DNA of 64,000 bases from Drosophila pseudoobscura (Eukaryota; Arthropoda; Insecta; Diptera; Drosophilidae): NCBI RefSeq assembly GCF_009870125.1, contig NC_046681.1:1364001-1428000 (forward strand), in the 5' to 3' direction. Positions 18,781 through 29,282 of the stretch are shown here, in pieces. Numbering within the stretch: position 1 is the first letter of the stretch; the number at the start of each line of letters is the position of its first letter. The notes under the pieces are model-generated. The model was not told the DNA's origin. It made no database searches and saw only the letters and a list, made by a program, of their open reading frames with translations. The translations under genes and the position numbers were made by a program.

Positions 18781-19386
18781 AGAGAGAACAACGACTCGCC
18801 GGAGGCGGGGCCCGCGGGCGGCAGAAGGACGATTGCAAGAGTAGCCGCCCGGTACTACTGGCCGGGGATGCACCGAGATGTGAGGACATATGTGAGAAAG
18901 TGTGAAGTCTGCATACGCTACAAACCGAGTCAACTGCAGACGGCCGGGAAAATGCTGACGCAAGTGCCAGAGGAGCCGTGGGTGACGGTGTGTGCCGACT
19001 TCGTAGGCCCTCTGCCCAGGTCAAAGCATGGGAATGCCATGTTATTGGTGATGGTGGATCGGTTCTCGAAATGGACCGAATTGGTCCCCTTGAGAAAGGC
19101 CACTGCGGAAGCACTAACAAAAGCGTTCCGAGAGCGCATCGTGTCCCGGTTTGGCGTGCCAAAGGTGGTGATCACGGATAATGGAGTCCAGTTCACCAGT
19201 AGAGTTTTTAAGAGGTTTTTGGAGAAGATGGGCGTACGGCATCAGTTCACGGCCCCTTACACGCCGCAAGAGAACCCGACGGAGCGAACTAACCGGACAG
19301 TGAAAACTATGACAGCTCAGTTCACCGAAGGGAACCAGAGGAACTGGGATGAGAAATGGTCAGAGATAATGTTGGCCGTAAATTAA
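18780..19386 (+). pseudogene. U copy 2: integrase, truncated by a stop
   Basis: Same as the integrase of copy 1 (VCADFVGPLPRS, ITDNGVQFTS, ENPTERTNRT), but a TAA at 19384-19386 replaces the Ser codon after MLAVN. The reading frame therefore ends before the GYSPAFIVF block. The T-rich insertion in that block is shared (19418-19460), so it predates the dimer. Confidence 0.8.
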
Positions 19387-19719
19387 GGGGTGACCGATTC
19401 CACCGGGTACTCGCCGGCGTTTATTGTCTTTTATTCTTTTCTTTTAGTATTGTCTTTTATTTATAGAGCCAAGGCTACCAAACGCTCTATACGATGAAGA
19501 AGTGCTTGGCACAGGGCAGGGCACGCCCACACCGGACGAGAACGCGGCCAAGTTGAGAGAATTATTTCCATTTCAATTATTTCAGTGGCAGTGTGCTCTC
19601 CGGTGCAGCGCTGTGGAGCAGAGGGAGATGGCGCGTCTGCGCAAGGAGACGGAGGAGGCGATGGCGAAGCGGACGGAGAGCGCGGCAGACGGTCCGAGGG
19701 CGGAGCGAGGTCCCTGGCA

Positions 19720-19956
19720 ATGGCCGGAACCCGGCCCGAGCTGCAGCGTCAGGCATCGTGCCTCCAGACGGGGCCGGCGGACAACCCACGGTGGCAGCAC
19801 ATCAAACGCGAGGAGTGGCCGACCGTCGTCACGCGCTCTCTCGCGCGGATGAGGCAAACGTCGATGAGGGTGAAGCGCCTGGTCAACGACGGTGGCGTCC
19901 GGTACCGTCTATCGGTGTCCACCGATCGGCAGGAGGTGTTCCGGGCAACACACTGA
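19720..19956 (+). CDS. U copy 2: 78-codon accessory frame
   Basis: Same frame and length as 15540-15776 in copy 1, starting MAGTRPELQRQAS and ending GVRYRLSVSTDRQEVFRATH. In this copy the frame is open further upstream (to 19585). Only one residue was seen to differ (SCLQ for SCPQ). Unknown function. It would be translated only if the 3' part of the RNA were accessible through splicing or re-initiation. Confidence 0.4.
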   Translation: MAGTRPELQRQASCLQTGPADNPRWQHIKREEWPTVVTRSLARMRQTSMRVKRLVNDGGVRYRLSVSTDRQEVFRATH

Positions 19957-20026
19957 ATAGAAGAGAAGAGTAAAAAGAATTAGAAACAAAAACGAATAAA
20001 AAAAAAATAAAGAAGAAGACCTTGGT

Positions 20027-23000
20027 TGTTCGGAGCAGAACCCAGCCGATTAGCTGCTTACCAAATAGCACCTAATTCTTGGCCCTCAGCCGCTTATTTT
20101 GTTTGTTACTTATGTCTATGTCACTCATTTGTTTGTTAAAGCTTTGCGCTTGCTTGCCCTGCTAAACGCTCTCTGCCAGCTCGCTCTTCGCTATCTCCGC
20201 TTTGCGTCTGCCTACCGACGTCGGCCGAGCGAAGCTGCGCTTAGCGATCGGAGCGGCAATGTAAAGGGCAGGCAAGCCACACTTGCAATTTGGATGTCAC
20301 GCATTAAAGAACATATCGCAATTTTATTTCTGCGCCGAGTTTTATTTAATTGAAATAATTAGTCGGCCGATTGGGGATAAAAACCATTATCTCCACATAA
20401 AATTTGGTGGTTCCCGACGTGATCTCTGAGTTGCAGTGTCAATTAATTATCATTCGCGATCGAAGTTCGTTAGCCTTAACAAATTTTCGGCGGTTAAGCA
20501 CAATTCGGTGCTAAAACATACTTACATACACCTACATACACGCATTGCTGGCTATTAATTTCTCTGTCGCGACAATTCGGTCAGTGCAGTGCAGCGAACT
20601 CACTAATACACACAAGCTGAGTACAAAGCGGAATCGGACAGATCACACAGCCGCACAGCTAAAGGCATTAGCTGTAATCCCTTTACTTTCGGTTCGCACG
20701 TTTATACGTATACAGGGTGTCTTTTTCGGTCGTGCTGAGTGACTCTTTTAAAACCTCAACATGGCAGCACCTGAGCCTACCAATGTCGCGAACGCAGCAA
20801 TGCCGATTGATGTTGATTTCTACAAGCACAAGGCCGAGTCCGTCGCGCGCCAACTAAAGGCCATGGATCGCTTTCTCACCAAGGAAGAGCTTGCCGAGTT
20901 AGATGAGGCAGAACTTCAAGCTCGCTTAGAGCAAATCGAGCGAATGAATGCGGATTTCGATGCCGCTCAAACGAGCCTTGAAAGGTTGGATTTCCTGCAA
21001 TTAGCCCATGATGCCCGGCTGGACTTTGCGAATGTTTATGTCAAGGTTAGGTCCAGGCTGTCGCGGGAGTTGATGGCTGCTCGCACGGTAAATGTTGCCA
21101 ATTCAACAGCTCGGCATACTCTCGAGGGAAATTCGTCGTTGTTCGCCTATAATAGTATAGGCCGTTCTCGAATGCCCGAGTTGCAGCTTCCGCGATTCGG
21201 TGGGAACTACATGGATTGGCCAGAATTCCACTCGATGTTCTCGACAATGGTGCACAAAGACCATCGTATCCCAATCATCGAAAAATTCCAATATCTTCGT
21301 GGATGTCTAGATGGTGCTGCGCTGGATACGATTCGTTCCTTGGAACTTTCTGAGGAGAATTACGACAAGGCGTTGAATTTGCTAATGTTGCGATTCGATA
21401 ATAAACTGTTACATTTTCAGGCACACGTCAAGGCTATTTTCGGGCTGCAAGGGGTGGAGAAGGGCTCAGCTATCGGCTTGCGCGCGCTCAGCGACAAAAT
21501 CAATTCGCACTTGCGTGCACTTCAGACCTTGGCGACCCCGCAGGAGATTTCGGATGGGTTGCTGATCTACATCATAGGCACGAAACTGGACCACAAAACA
21601 AAGGAGAAATGGGAAGAGAACTTGCCGACGTCAGGATTGCCTCGGTGGTCAAGCATGGCCTCATTTTTGGAAGCGAGATGTCGGATGCTGGAGAATTTGG
21701 GATCAGCCATGGCAACAAGTCCTAGTCAACAGGTGGGAGAAGACAAACCTGTCACCCTTATCACCTCCAGTAACGACCATCCTAACCCCATATGTAACCA
21801 TTGCAATTCCTCCGAGCATTACATATCTAGATGTCAGGCATTCCTGAATCTCTCTGCGTTTGAAAGGTACAAAGAAGCAAAGAAGAGCCGCTTGTGTTTG
21901 AACTGTCTCAACAAAGGCCATGAATTGCAGAGGTGCAGGTCAGGACTTTGCAGGCATTGCCAGGCCAAACATCACACGCTACTCCACATTCAATCGGGAA
22001 CTGGTGCTTCATCTTCCTCTTCACCGGCCGAGGAATCGATCCAGCAAGAGGCCGCGACTGTGCTTGTAGCAAGCGGGTGTTCTAGCCCTCCCCCCTCGAT
22101 CCAGAAATCTCAGCCCAGCCAGAACGTGTTGCTACCTACTGCCCTCGTCCATGTAACAGATCGTTATGGAGCACTTATCCCATGTCGTGCCATTTTGGAT
22201 TCTGCGTCACAGGCAAACTTTGTAACATCTAGACTTGCTGATCAGTTGCAGTTGGATCATCGCTCGTCTTATGTTCACATCTCTGGAATCGGAGATTCCA
22301 TTCTACCTTCGAGCAAGTCTGTACATATAGTTGTACAATCCCAGGACGCAAGCTATCGAGCTTCCTTCGCTGCAATTGTCACCAACTCAATTACGGAAAT
22401 GCAGCCTAACTTCGGCCTAGACGCAAAGGATTGGCCCATGCCGAATAATCTAAAACTAGCTGATCCTAATTTCTCCAAGCCCCAACGTATCGATCTGTTG
22501 ATAGGTGGTGGTTTGTTCTTCGATTTAATGTGCGTCGGACAGATTCGACTATCAGACCAATTGCCAACATTGCAGGAGACAAAACTTGGTTGGATAGTGT
22601 CAGGAAGCATTGATAGCTCGGAGAATAAGCGTGCAGTTTTAGCCGCTTTTGAAAATTCCTCCTCCATCTCTAATGACGATTTTCGGGCCACAACGCTGGA
22701 GTACCAAAACTTAGAGCAGCAATGCAGGAAGCAGCTGCTCGAGTGCCAGGTGCAAGTGGAAAAACTGCGATCGGAGAATCAGGAACTGCAGCGCGAACTT
22801 TTCAATATATTAAAAACCTACATATCCACGCTAAATGAAATTCAACTTCCAACAATTTCTACTTTGCCAAATTACCTGCCATTCTATGCAATTACAGAGG
22901 TTCCCGATGATCAAGACGTAATCACGACAAGCCGCCTTCGTAAAGAAGCGCCGATTGCTGCGTTCGACGAGCATCCCAGCGTAGCCGCCAGCTGCGCCCA

Positions 23001-23458
23001 AGCAAGCATCTTCAAGAGGGCCGTTGGAAAAATAGCGGTTCTGCCCCTTCAGGATGGATCTGTTGAAAGCCTTTGCCTTCCAACGGGGGGTGAATGTTCG
23101 GAGCAGAACCCAGCCGATTAGCTGCTTACCAAATAGCACCTAATTCTTGGCCCTCAGCCGCTTATTTTGTTTGTTACTTATGTCTATGTCACTCATTTGT
23201 TTGTTAAAGCTTTGCGCTTGCTTGCCCTGCTAAACGCTCTCTGCCAGCTCGCTCTTCGCTATCTCCGCTTTGCGTCTGCCTACCGACGTCGGCCGAGCGA
23301 AGCTGCGCTTAGCGATCGGAGCGGCAATGTAAAGGGCAGGCAAGCCACACTTGCAATTTGGATGTCACGCATTAAAGAACATATCGCAATTTTATTTCTG
23401 CGCCGAGTTTTATTTAATTGAAATAATTAGTCGGCCGATTGGGGATAAAAACCATTAT
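20027..23458 (+). mobile_element. BEL-NA copy A: compact BEL/Pao element without RT
   Basis: LTRs at 20027-20397 and 23095-23458 start TGTTCGGAGC and (left) end ATCTCCACA. A primer-like site TGGTGGTTCCCGACGTGATC follows at 20405. A leader, one long ORF (20761-23121) and a purine-rich AACGGGGGGTGAA complete it. The whole element is only 3.4 kb, with no RT, RNase H or integrase core. It sits in the U element (CCTTGGT / ACCTTTCAG). The right LTR lacks its last seven bases and no target duplication is seen, so the right junction has a small deletion. A sister copy is at about 45543-48977. Confidence 0.85.
20761..23121 (+). CDS. BEL-NA Gag-protease-coiled coil polyprotein (786 aa)
   Basis: Start: the ATG at 20761 after CCTCAAC. 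Residues 1-140: N-terminal helices (LTKEELAELDEAELQARLEQ). About 145-330: BEL/Pao Gag core (LPRFGGNYMDWPEFHSMF, NYDKALNLLMLRFDNKLLHF, KTKEKWEENLPTSGLPRWSS). About 345-410: three Cys/His knuckles (CNHCNSSEHYISRC, CLNCLNKGHELQRC, CRHCQAKHHTLLH). About 475-625: protease region with LDSASQANFVTSRLADQLQL (DSA where BEL proteases have DSG) and LGWIVSGS. About 640-735: a coiled coil (LEQQCRKQLLECQVQVEKLR, then SENQELQRELFNIL) and unassigned sequence LPNYLPFYAITEVPDDQDVI. The C-terminus, FKRAVGKIAVLPLQ to the stop, matches a BEL integrase end. RT, RNase H and the integrase core are gone. The ORF stops inside the 3' LTR. It is fully open. Confidence 0.8.
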   Translation: MAAPEPTNVANAAMPIDVDFYKHKAESVARQLKAMDRFLTKEELAELDEAELQARLEQIERMNADFDAAQTSLERLDFLQLAHDARLDFANVYVKVRSRLSRELMAARTVNVANSTARHTLEGNSSLFAYNSIGRSRMPELQLPRFGGNYMDWPEFHSMFSTMVHKDHRIPIIEKFQYLRGCLDGAALDTIRSLELSEENYDKALNLLMLRFDNKLLHFQAHVKAIFGLQGVEKGSAIGLRALSDKINSHLRALQTLATPQEISDGLLIYIIGTKLDHKTKEKWEENLPTSGLPRWSSMASFLEARCRMLENLGSAMATSPSQQVGEDKPVTLITSSNDHPNPICNHCNSSEHYISRCQAFLNLSAFERYKEAKKSRLCLNCLNKGHELQRCRSGLCRHCQAKHHTLLHIQSGTGASSSSSPAEESIQQEAATVLVASGCSSPPPSIQKSQPSQNVLLPTALVHVTDRYGALIPCRAILDSASQANFVTSRLADQLQLDHRSSYVHISGIGDSILPSSKSVHIVVQSQDASYRASFAAIVTNSITEMQPNFGLDAKDWPMPNNLKLADPNFSKPQRIDLLIGGGLFFDLMCVGQIRLSDQLPTLQETKLGWIVSGSIDSSENKRAVLAAFENSSSISNDDFRATTLEYQNLEQQCRKQLLECQVQVEKLRSENQELQRELFNILKTYISTLNEIQLPTISTLPNYLPFYAITEVPDDQDVITTSRLRKEAPIAAFDEHPSVAASCAQASIFKRAVGKIAVLPLQDGSVESLCLPTGGECSEQNPAD

Positions 23459-24699
23459 ACCTTTCAGCAGAAGAACAGAGGGGCATCGCTAGAAATAATC
23501 GGTAAAGTATGAATGAATGCGGCGGAAGGCACCAGCGAAGGGCAGAAAGGGAAACCGGGCACGCACAAGAAAAAAAAAAAAAAAACCAGGAACAACGAGA
23601 AGATAGCACTTTTCCCAGTCCATTGAGGAATTCGCGATGCGGAATTAGAATACGCACGCTGCGAGATATCGAGTATATCACAAAAGCGCCCCTATGCTTT
23701 ATCGAGTGGATCGTAAAGGCAACTCTACGCCATATCGAGTAGGTCAGAATAGCGACCCTACCCTATATCGAGCGGATCACAAGAGCTCCTATGCGAACTA
23801 TCGACAAGGTGAAAACGAATCGATCGCTCACATTGGAGAGATACGGCAACACCGCACTGGGCGAGGCCGAGGAAGGGCGCCAGGGTGCACCCGGTTCGGG
23901 AACAAAGCGCGCGCGCGCCGTTCGCGCGGGTTTTTTTTTAAACGTCCCAAACATGGGACGCGGAAAGCCAATGCCAATGAAAGAAAGGGGGAAGTGTGAG
24001 GAGAAGCGGTACAGGGTTAAGAGCTATCGGCCGTTATCCGGGGATATCCGGAGGCGGCGAATTCCCAAGGAGAGCTCTCCCGGAGACCCAAGATGAGAGG
24101 GGAGGCCCCCGGAGAGAGAACAGCGGGATGACGAGATCGGGCCGGTAGTGGCCCAGCGCATCCGGTCAGGTCCCGTTGTAAAGCGAGCAGAGAATGAAGG
24201 AAACACCGATGGAAAAGTACGGGCACCGCATGGCGGAAAGTGCCGTTAGCGCCAGGCGGAGTCGGCGGCGCCGACGCAGAAGCGAGCCTATAAGAGGGGG
24301 GCCGCGTCCAGGAAAAGGGACAGTCAGCGAGCGGAGCTATCGAGTGTGAAGTGAATAGTGAGAAAAGATCGGTTCGTTACACAACATCTGTTGCGTGACC
24401 TTCCATCCATGGCCACAATTATTAGTTATTGATCTGAATTATGAAGTCTAGTGTAAGTTAGGCTAGGGCAAAGCAGGAGCGCAATAAAAGCTCGCTCTCT
24501 CGCTCTTGGCGAATTCGCCCCGCTTTGCCACCGTAGGTTAGCTAGAGTAAGAGATTTGAATTGTGAAGAAAATATAGTTGTTCGCCAACCTTGAATTAGA
24601 TCGAGCGTATCAAGTTTTTCGCCCCGCCAAATAAATAATTTAAATTACAGCCACCCAAAGTTTTCGGTAATTGATTAGAAAAACTCTTCTAATTTTTCA

Positions 24700-25734
24700 T
24701 GGCGCCCCCGGGTGGACCTTAAAGTGAATTATAGGCAACAACAATAAGTGACAGTGACACAAGAAATTGCAGTATACATATGCAAACATATTCGTTGCCC
24801 GCGTCGTGTGTGTGTGCAATCGGAAATCAATTTGTAAAATATATCATCGCGTCGGTCGCGCCAACAATAATTTCTGTGCAAATTTCTGCAACCGCCTAGG
24901 GATGCCCTGCGATAAAGACAGGAAAGTAGCAGTTGGATTCAAAGATCCAAAAGAGGAATCAGAGGTATTTGTGCAGAAAATTGAAGGCTGAGCAAAAGAC
25001 ATTCAGATCTCTCTTTGAGGTGTCTTGTGCTGAAAACATTGCACATCGCCTTCAATTCTAGGCACAGACGTATGATATACATATAGTAGAGCTTGATTGC
25101 ATGCATTTTATTAATATAACTAAAAACACATAAATACATACATATCGACACATACAGACATATGTGAACCGCTATTTGGACGCAACAGTTATATGTACAT
25201 ACATACATCTTTCGTTTACTGCAATCACTGTCGCCCCCCCCCCCCCCTTTATTTTGTTCTACCTTTCTCGTCGTTAGAACCTCACAAATGTTGTTCGTTC
25301 GTTCACCCAAGCCACGGCGCATAGAAAATATCCACACATACATACAAGCAGCAGCACCGGAGCATTATTTCGTTTTCGCTTCTCCACTGCTGCTTGCGTT
25401 GTATTTGTTGGGAGAATTTTCGTTGCCGCTCTTGAGGTTAATGGTGCGCCAAGTGACGCGCTACCCTGTATCTAACGGGTATATTGTTTTCGGCTGTTAC
25501 TTGCCAAGTGACGCGCTACCATGTATCTAACGGGTATATTGTTTTCGGCTGTTACTTGCCAAGTGACGCGCTACCCTGTATCTAACGGGTATATTGTTTT
25601 CGGCTGTTACTTGCAACAACTCTTTCCCTTGATACCTCGTGCCTCGACATTCAATTAAAATTCGTTTTCGTTCTCGTTCAAAAATTAAAAAAAAAAATAA
25701 TAATAATAAATAAATAAATAGAAACACAACCATT
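24700..25734 (+). other. BEL2 leader (5' untranslated region)
   Basis: Just over 1 kb between the LTR and the gag ATG at 25735 without a credible gene. It contains TACATA-rich sequence, a C11 run near 25233, and three tandem 55-base units (25449-25613). A short open frame at 24767-24991 is not recognised. Confidence 0.6.
25449..25613 (+). repeat. 55-bp unit repeated three times in the BEL2 leader
   Basis: Three head-to-tail copies beginning CCAAGTGACGCGCTACCCTG and ending GGCTGTTACTTG, with a single C-to-A change seen in unit 2. A single related unit occurs in the relic at about 8030-8095. Regular spacing of the GACGCGCTACC core could be a protein-binding array, which is an inference only. 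Confidence 0.85.
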
Positions 25735-27100
25735 ATGGCAGAAAAAAGTAAATCCACTCTTGAAGACTTAAAGATCAAGCTCAAAAGTCGAGTAAAAAGC
25801 ATTCGCCGCTTAGAGGATCGATTAGATCAAGGGTCGATTCCTTTGCAATTACCGGAATTAAAATGTAGATTAGATTGTTTGAATGCTTCAATTGAAAACG
25901 CTAATCATTTGCAGGAGCAAATCGAGGACATAACAGGTGATGATGCATATGCAGCCGAGTTGGAAGAGCTGATAATTGTCACCAAAGGAAAGATAATGTC
26001 GCTTATCGCCGCCTTTGATGCAGCAAGCGAGACGAAGCCAGTGTCTTCTTCAGCCCCAACTCATGCTAGACTTCCGAAATTGGCATTACCCAAATTTAGT
26101 GGTAAACACTCGGAACTCAAAAATTTCATTAGCCTTTTTGAGAGGCTAGTCCATAGCGACAACAGCATACCGGTGATCGAAAAATTTAATCATTTGATTT
26201 CGTGCCTCTCTGATGAAGCATTAGGAACAATAAAGGCGTTCCAAGTCACCGAGGAAAATTATGAAAAGGCCATGGCTGGCCTAAAACGAGTATATGACAA
26301 CGATTAATTGATTTTCACGAATAATATTTCCACATTGTTCAATCTGCCGAGAATGTCGCATCAATCTGCATCATCTCTAAGAACTCTAATCGATACTGTT
26401 TCGTCGATTTACGGATCGTTACTGTCGATCGGAGATGATACAAAAATTTCGAATGCAATGCTCATTCATCTCGTTTTAAACAGAGTCGACCCAGTGACGA
26501 AACAAAAGTGGGATGAACAGCTTACTTATGAGAAGTTGCCGCTTTGGTCCGACTTTGAGAAAGTCTTGAATCGTCGATACCAGCATCTGTCTGCTGAAGA
26601 ATCGACCAAGCCAAGGCAAGACAAAGTCATGCCAAGCAAGCAACATAATCGCAGTTCATTTGCTTGTTCTTCCACTTCCACCAACAGTAGAACTCAGAAA
26701 ACTTGTAGCTACTGCAATTCAGGAGACCATTTAGTGTCAAATTGCCCTTCATTTTCGCGTCTCTCGGTGATGCAAAGGTTTGAGTTTGCTAAGTCGGCAT
26801 CCCTATGCATTAATTGTCTGCGAAAAGGCCACGCTGTTGTAAAATGCAAAGCCAATAAATGTCGAGTGTGTAGCCGCTCACATCATACATTATTGCATCG
26901 ATACACAGTGTCGGCTAATAGTCTCGCGCTGCCACCACCCCAAGAGAGTCCTTCTCCTCCATCAAATCAGAATCAACCTTCCACGTCACATGTTTTGCAT
27001 GCGACAGCGTTGGACAGGGTAATTCTGGCTACGTCGATCGTAAGCGTCCGAACTAAGAGCGGTGAACACATTCTGACCAGAGCTCTGCTCGACTCTGGAT
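25735..27100 (+). pseudogene. BEL2 Gag
   Basis: ATG at 25735 (MAEKSKSTLEDLKIKLKSRV), charged N-terminal helices, then the BEL Gag core (LPKLALPKFSGKHSELKNFI, EKFNHLISCLSDEALGTIKA, NYEKAMAGLKRVYDND). A TAA at 26305-26307 interrupts the core; it continues in the same frame (LIFTNNISTLFNLPRMSHQS, KQKWDEQLTYEKLPLWSDFE). Zinc knuckles: CSYCNSGDHLVSNC, CINCLRKGHAVVKC, CRVCSRSHHTLLH. The protein parallels BEL-NA Gag domain by domain but is clearly diverged, so BEL2 is not the direct parent of BEL-NA. Apart from the stop the frame runs straight into protease. Confidence 0.85.
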
Positions 27101-28089
27101 CACAAACAAATTTCATTACCGAGGACCTCGCTAATCGCTTACAGATCCGTAGAGAGGAGTCCTGTATTAACTTGCTTAAGTCGCGAATAAATGGTAGTGA
27201 GTTCTTCTTTGATTTTTGGATCCTGAAATCAATTTCAGGTTATCACCCTGACCAGTCAGTGAATGTGACTGACTGGCGAATACCAGAGAACCTACCACTG
27301 GCAGACCCTTATTTCTACAAGCCACAAAGAATAGATATGTTAATTGGAGCAGAATCGTTCTTTGAATTATTAGCTGTTGGTCAAATTAAACAAGGTCCTG
27401 ACTTTCCAACTCTTCAGAAAACCCTTGGTTGGGTTGTGTCGGGAAAATATGTTTCCAGGAGTTCTGCTCCTCAAATTACAAACAGTTTGAGTTGCAGTGA
27501 AGAGTTGCTAGTATCCATCGATAGGACCTTGAAAAAGTTTTGGTCACTGGAGGAAATGCCATCTACCAAGAAAATTGCCACACCTGAGCACAAGCTATGT
27601 GAAGAACACTATCGTAAGACGACTCAGGTACTATCATCAGGTCGGTTCGAAGTAAGGCTCCCGTTTAAATCAGATTCAAATTGTTTAGGCAACTCCTTTG
27701 AGGTTGCGAAACGGCGGTTTTTGTCGCTTGAAAGACGATTGCATCGTGACCCTGAGTTGAAGAAAATGTACTTGGAATTCATGGAAGAGTACCTCTCCTT
27801 AGGTCATATGTCTCCTACTGACAATACGATTCCTTCTACTCCACACTACGTAATCCCTCATCAGTGTGTTCTGAGGCCCCAAAGTACGTCTTCGTCCAAG
27901 ACGTCCTCACAGGTGGCCTTAAATGACATTCTGATGGTGGGACCTACCATTCAAGAGGAATTATACTCGACACTGCTCCGTTTCCGTCTGCACAGGTTTG
28001 CCCTGACTGCTGATGTTAAAAAGATGTATCGCCAAGTGATGGTGAACGAAGCGGATCGGCAGTTTCAGCTCATAGTGTGGAGAAGAGAC
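27094..28089 (+). pseudogene. BEL2 protease-RT, first copy, 5' part
   Basis: Protease: TRALLDSGSQTNFITEDLANRL with the BEL active site DSG. A 51-base-type deletion after CINLL removes the GIGESNSQVKDK segment that copy 2 keeps. The protease end LGWVVSGKYVS and BEL linker (LKKFWSLEEMPS) follow. RT starts FEVRLPFKSDSNCLGNSFEV, PTPHYVIPHQ-type sequence and LTADVKKMYRQVMVNEADRQ (the catalytic Asp in ADVKKMY). Nine codons (TKLRVVFDA region) are missing relative to copy 2. The reading stops at the 412-like insertion (VWRRD). The rest of this RT resumes at 39120. Confidence 0.85.
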
Positions 28090-28577
28090 TGCAGTATGCT
28101 GTATGCCAAATAAGCATATGCTCACCGTATTGTAGTGTATACAATATGTCAAGTGGTCATATGCCCAAAGTTAATGTAGAGTATCACGCTCATTAACATA
28201 AAGACACTTTGTCGCAATGTTTACGTAACATAGCCACAATCAAGAGCCGTAATACGATCAGTCCCTTATATGTGGACTGGCCTGCAGCGTGAGAACTACA
28301 GTGTCGGCAATATATTCCAAGTGGCCGAATGAGCATTCCAATGTATATGCCTTCTGCATATATGTACATTCTTACAAACATAAATATACACATACATATG
28401 GCATGCTACATGATCCCGTTCAGCCGCTGCCCTTAGCGACAGAACTCAACCAAGAACATTATGTACTTTAGGCTAAATAAGTTTATGAAGAATAAATTGA
28501 ATTCATTCCGAATACAACCCGAAGAAAGAATAGAAGTGTTTTCGCTGCTTCTATTCTATTACGATTCCATTTCTACA

Positions 28578-28594
28578 TGGCGACCGTGACAGGA
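28578..28594 (+). other. Primer-binding site, tRNA-Arg type
   Basis: TGGCGACCGTGACAGGA directly abuts the LTR end. It is complementary to the CCA end of a fly tRNA-Arg ending TCCTGTCACGGTCG. This is diagnostic for the mdg1/412 group. Confidence 0.8.
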
Positions 28595-28804
28595 CCCTTT
28601 GTGAAAAATAAATTAGTGAAAAAATTATAAATACGCAACCGGAAGGAGCACACGCCGATAACCATTCTTTAACTACAATGGAACAATTAACCAATGAACA
28701 ATCAAAATTAAAAGTGAATTAAAAGTGCGACAAAAGAAAACGGAAGAAGATAAAGAACTCAAAAAGGCACCGACAACGCTACAAAGAGCGTGTGTCACTA
28801 GAAG

Positions 28805-28947
28805 CACCTGTGCGATGACCAGCACCGGCACCGCCTGAGCTCATAGGCCTAAAAGAAGAAAATAAACTACAAACATAACATACTTACAAATATATAACTT
28901 GACCTGTGCGATGACCGGCACCGGCACCGCCTGAGCCCATAGGCCCA
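28805..28947 (+). repeat. 44-bp direct repeat in the 412-like leader
   Basis: ACCTGTGCGATGACC, then GCACCGGCACCGCCTGAGC and CATAGGCC, occurs at about 28806-28850 and again at 28902-28946. There are three single-base differences. The second copy ends at the start codon of the small ORF at 28947. The duplication could affect translation of that ORF, but no function is known. Confidence 0.7.
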
Positions 28948-29282
28948 TGGAAAAGGAACCAATGAAAAATGCTGTTCCTATTGTACAAAGGGACGCACCG
29001 ACGCTGAAAGAGGCGCTTGAGGTGTGTCCAGCTGATGGACCACGCCCACTCACAATAGCTGAGTACAGGGCTCGCCAGCAAAAGAAGCTGAAACCCAAAA
29101 CCCAACGAGGAGGAGAAGTAAGGAAACTTCTAACCCAAAAACATTTAGAAGAGGACATCCTGAAGTCGTTAACTGAAGAAGGGGACCGACAACGCTGCAT
29201 AGAGCGTATTGCAAATATAAAGGCAACACTTCGCCAAAGAGCGAAGAAACGCAAAGGGGCCGCAGAAATGCGCAAGCCTTAA
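28947..29282 (+). CDS. Small upstream ORF of the 412-like element (111 aa)
   Basis: An intact frame from the ATG at 28947 (CCCATGG context) encodes a charged, helical protein: MEKEPMKNAVPIVQRDAPTL, GPRPLTIAEYRARQQKKLKP, then HLEEDILKSLTEEGDRQRCI and KATLRQRAKKRKGAAEMRKP. There is no signal peptide or membrane segment, and the C-terminus is strongly basic. It lies between the primer site and the next small ORF, in the place where small extra ORFs sit in some mdg1/412-group elements. The AEYRARQ block may be shared with those, but I cannot verify this. Function unknown. It is notable that it is open while gag and pol are broken. Confidence 0.55.
   Translation: MEKEPMKNAVPIVQRDAPTLKEALEVCPADGPRPLTIAEYRARQQKKLKPKTQRGGEVRKLLTQKHLEEDILKSLTEEGDRQRCIERIANIKATLRQRAKKRKGAAEMRKP

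Larger units (their letters stand above)
12733..24381 (+). mobile_element. U: tandem dimer of a Ulysses/Osvaldo-like gypsy element
   Basis: Layout: partial 5' LTR (12733-13087), internal region 1 (13088-16386), a complete shared LTR (16387-17267), internal region 2 (17268-23994, containing the 3.4-kb BEL-NA insertion), and a 3' LTR (23995-24381) with an internal deletion. The two internal regions are almost identical, with a dozen or so base differences noticed. They share the same deletions: gag joins directly to RNase H, with protease, RT and half of RNase H missing. Target-site duplication: CAAC precedes the LTR start (in the inverted junction at about 12665) and follows the LTR end at 24382-24385, and BEL3 sequence continues on both sides. 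The primer site matches tRNA-Lys. The element depends on enzymes in trans. Confidence 0.8.
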
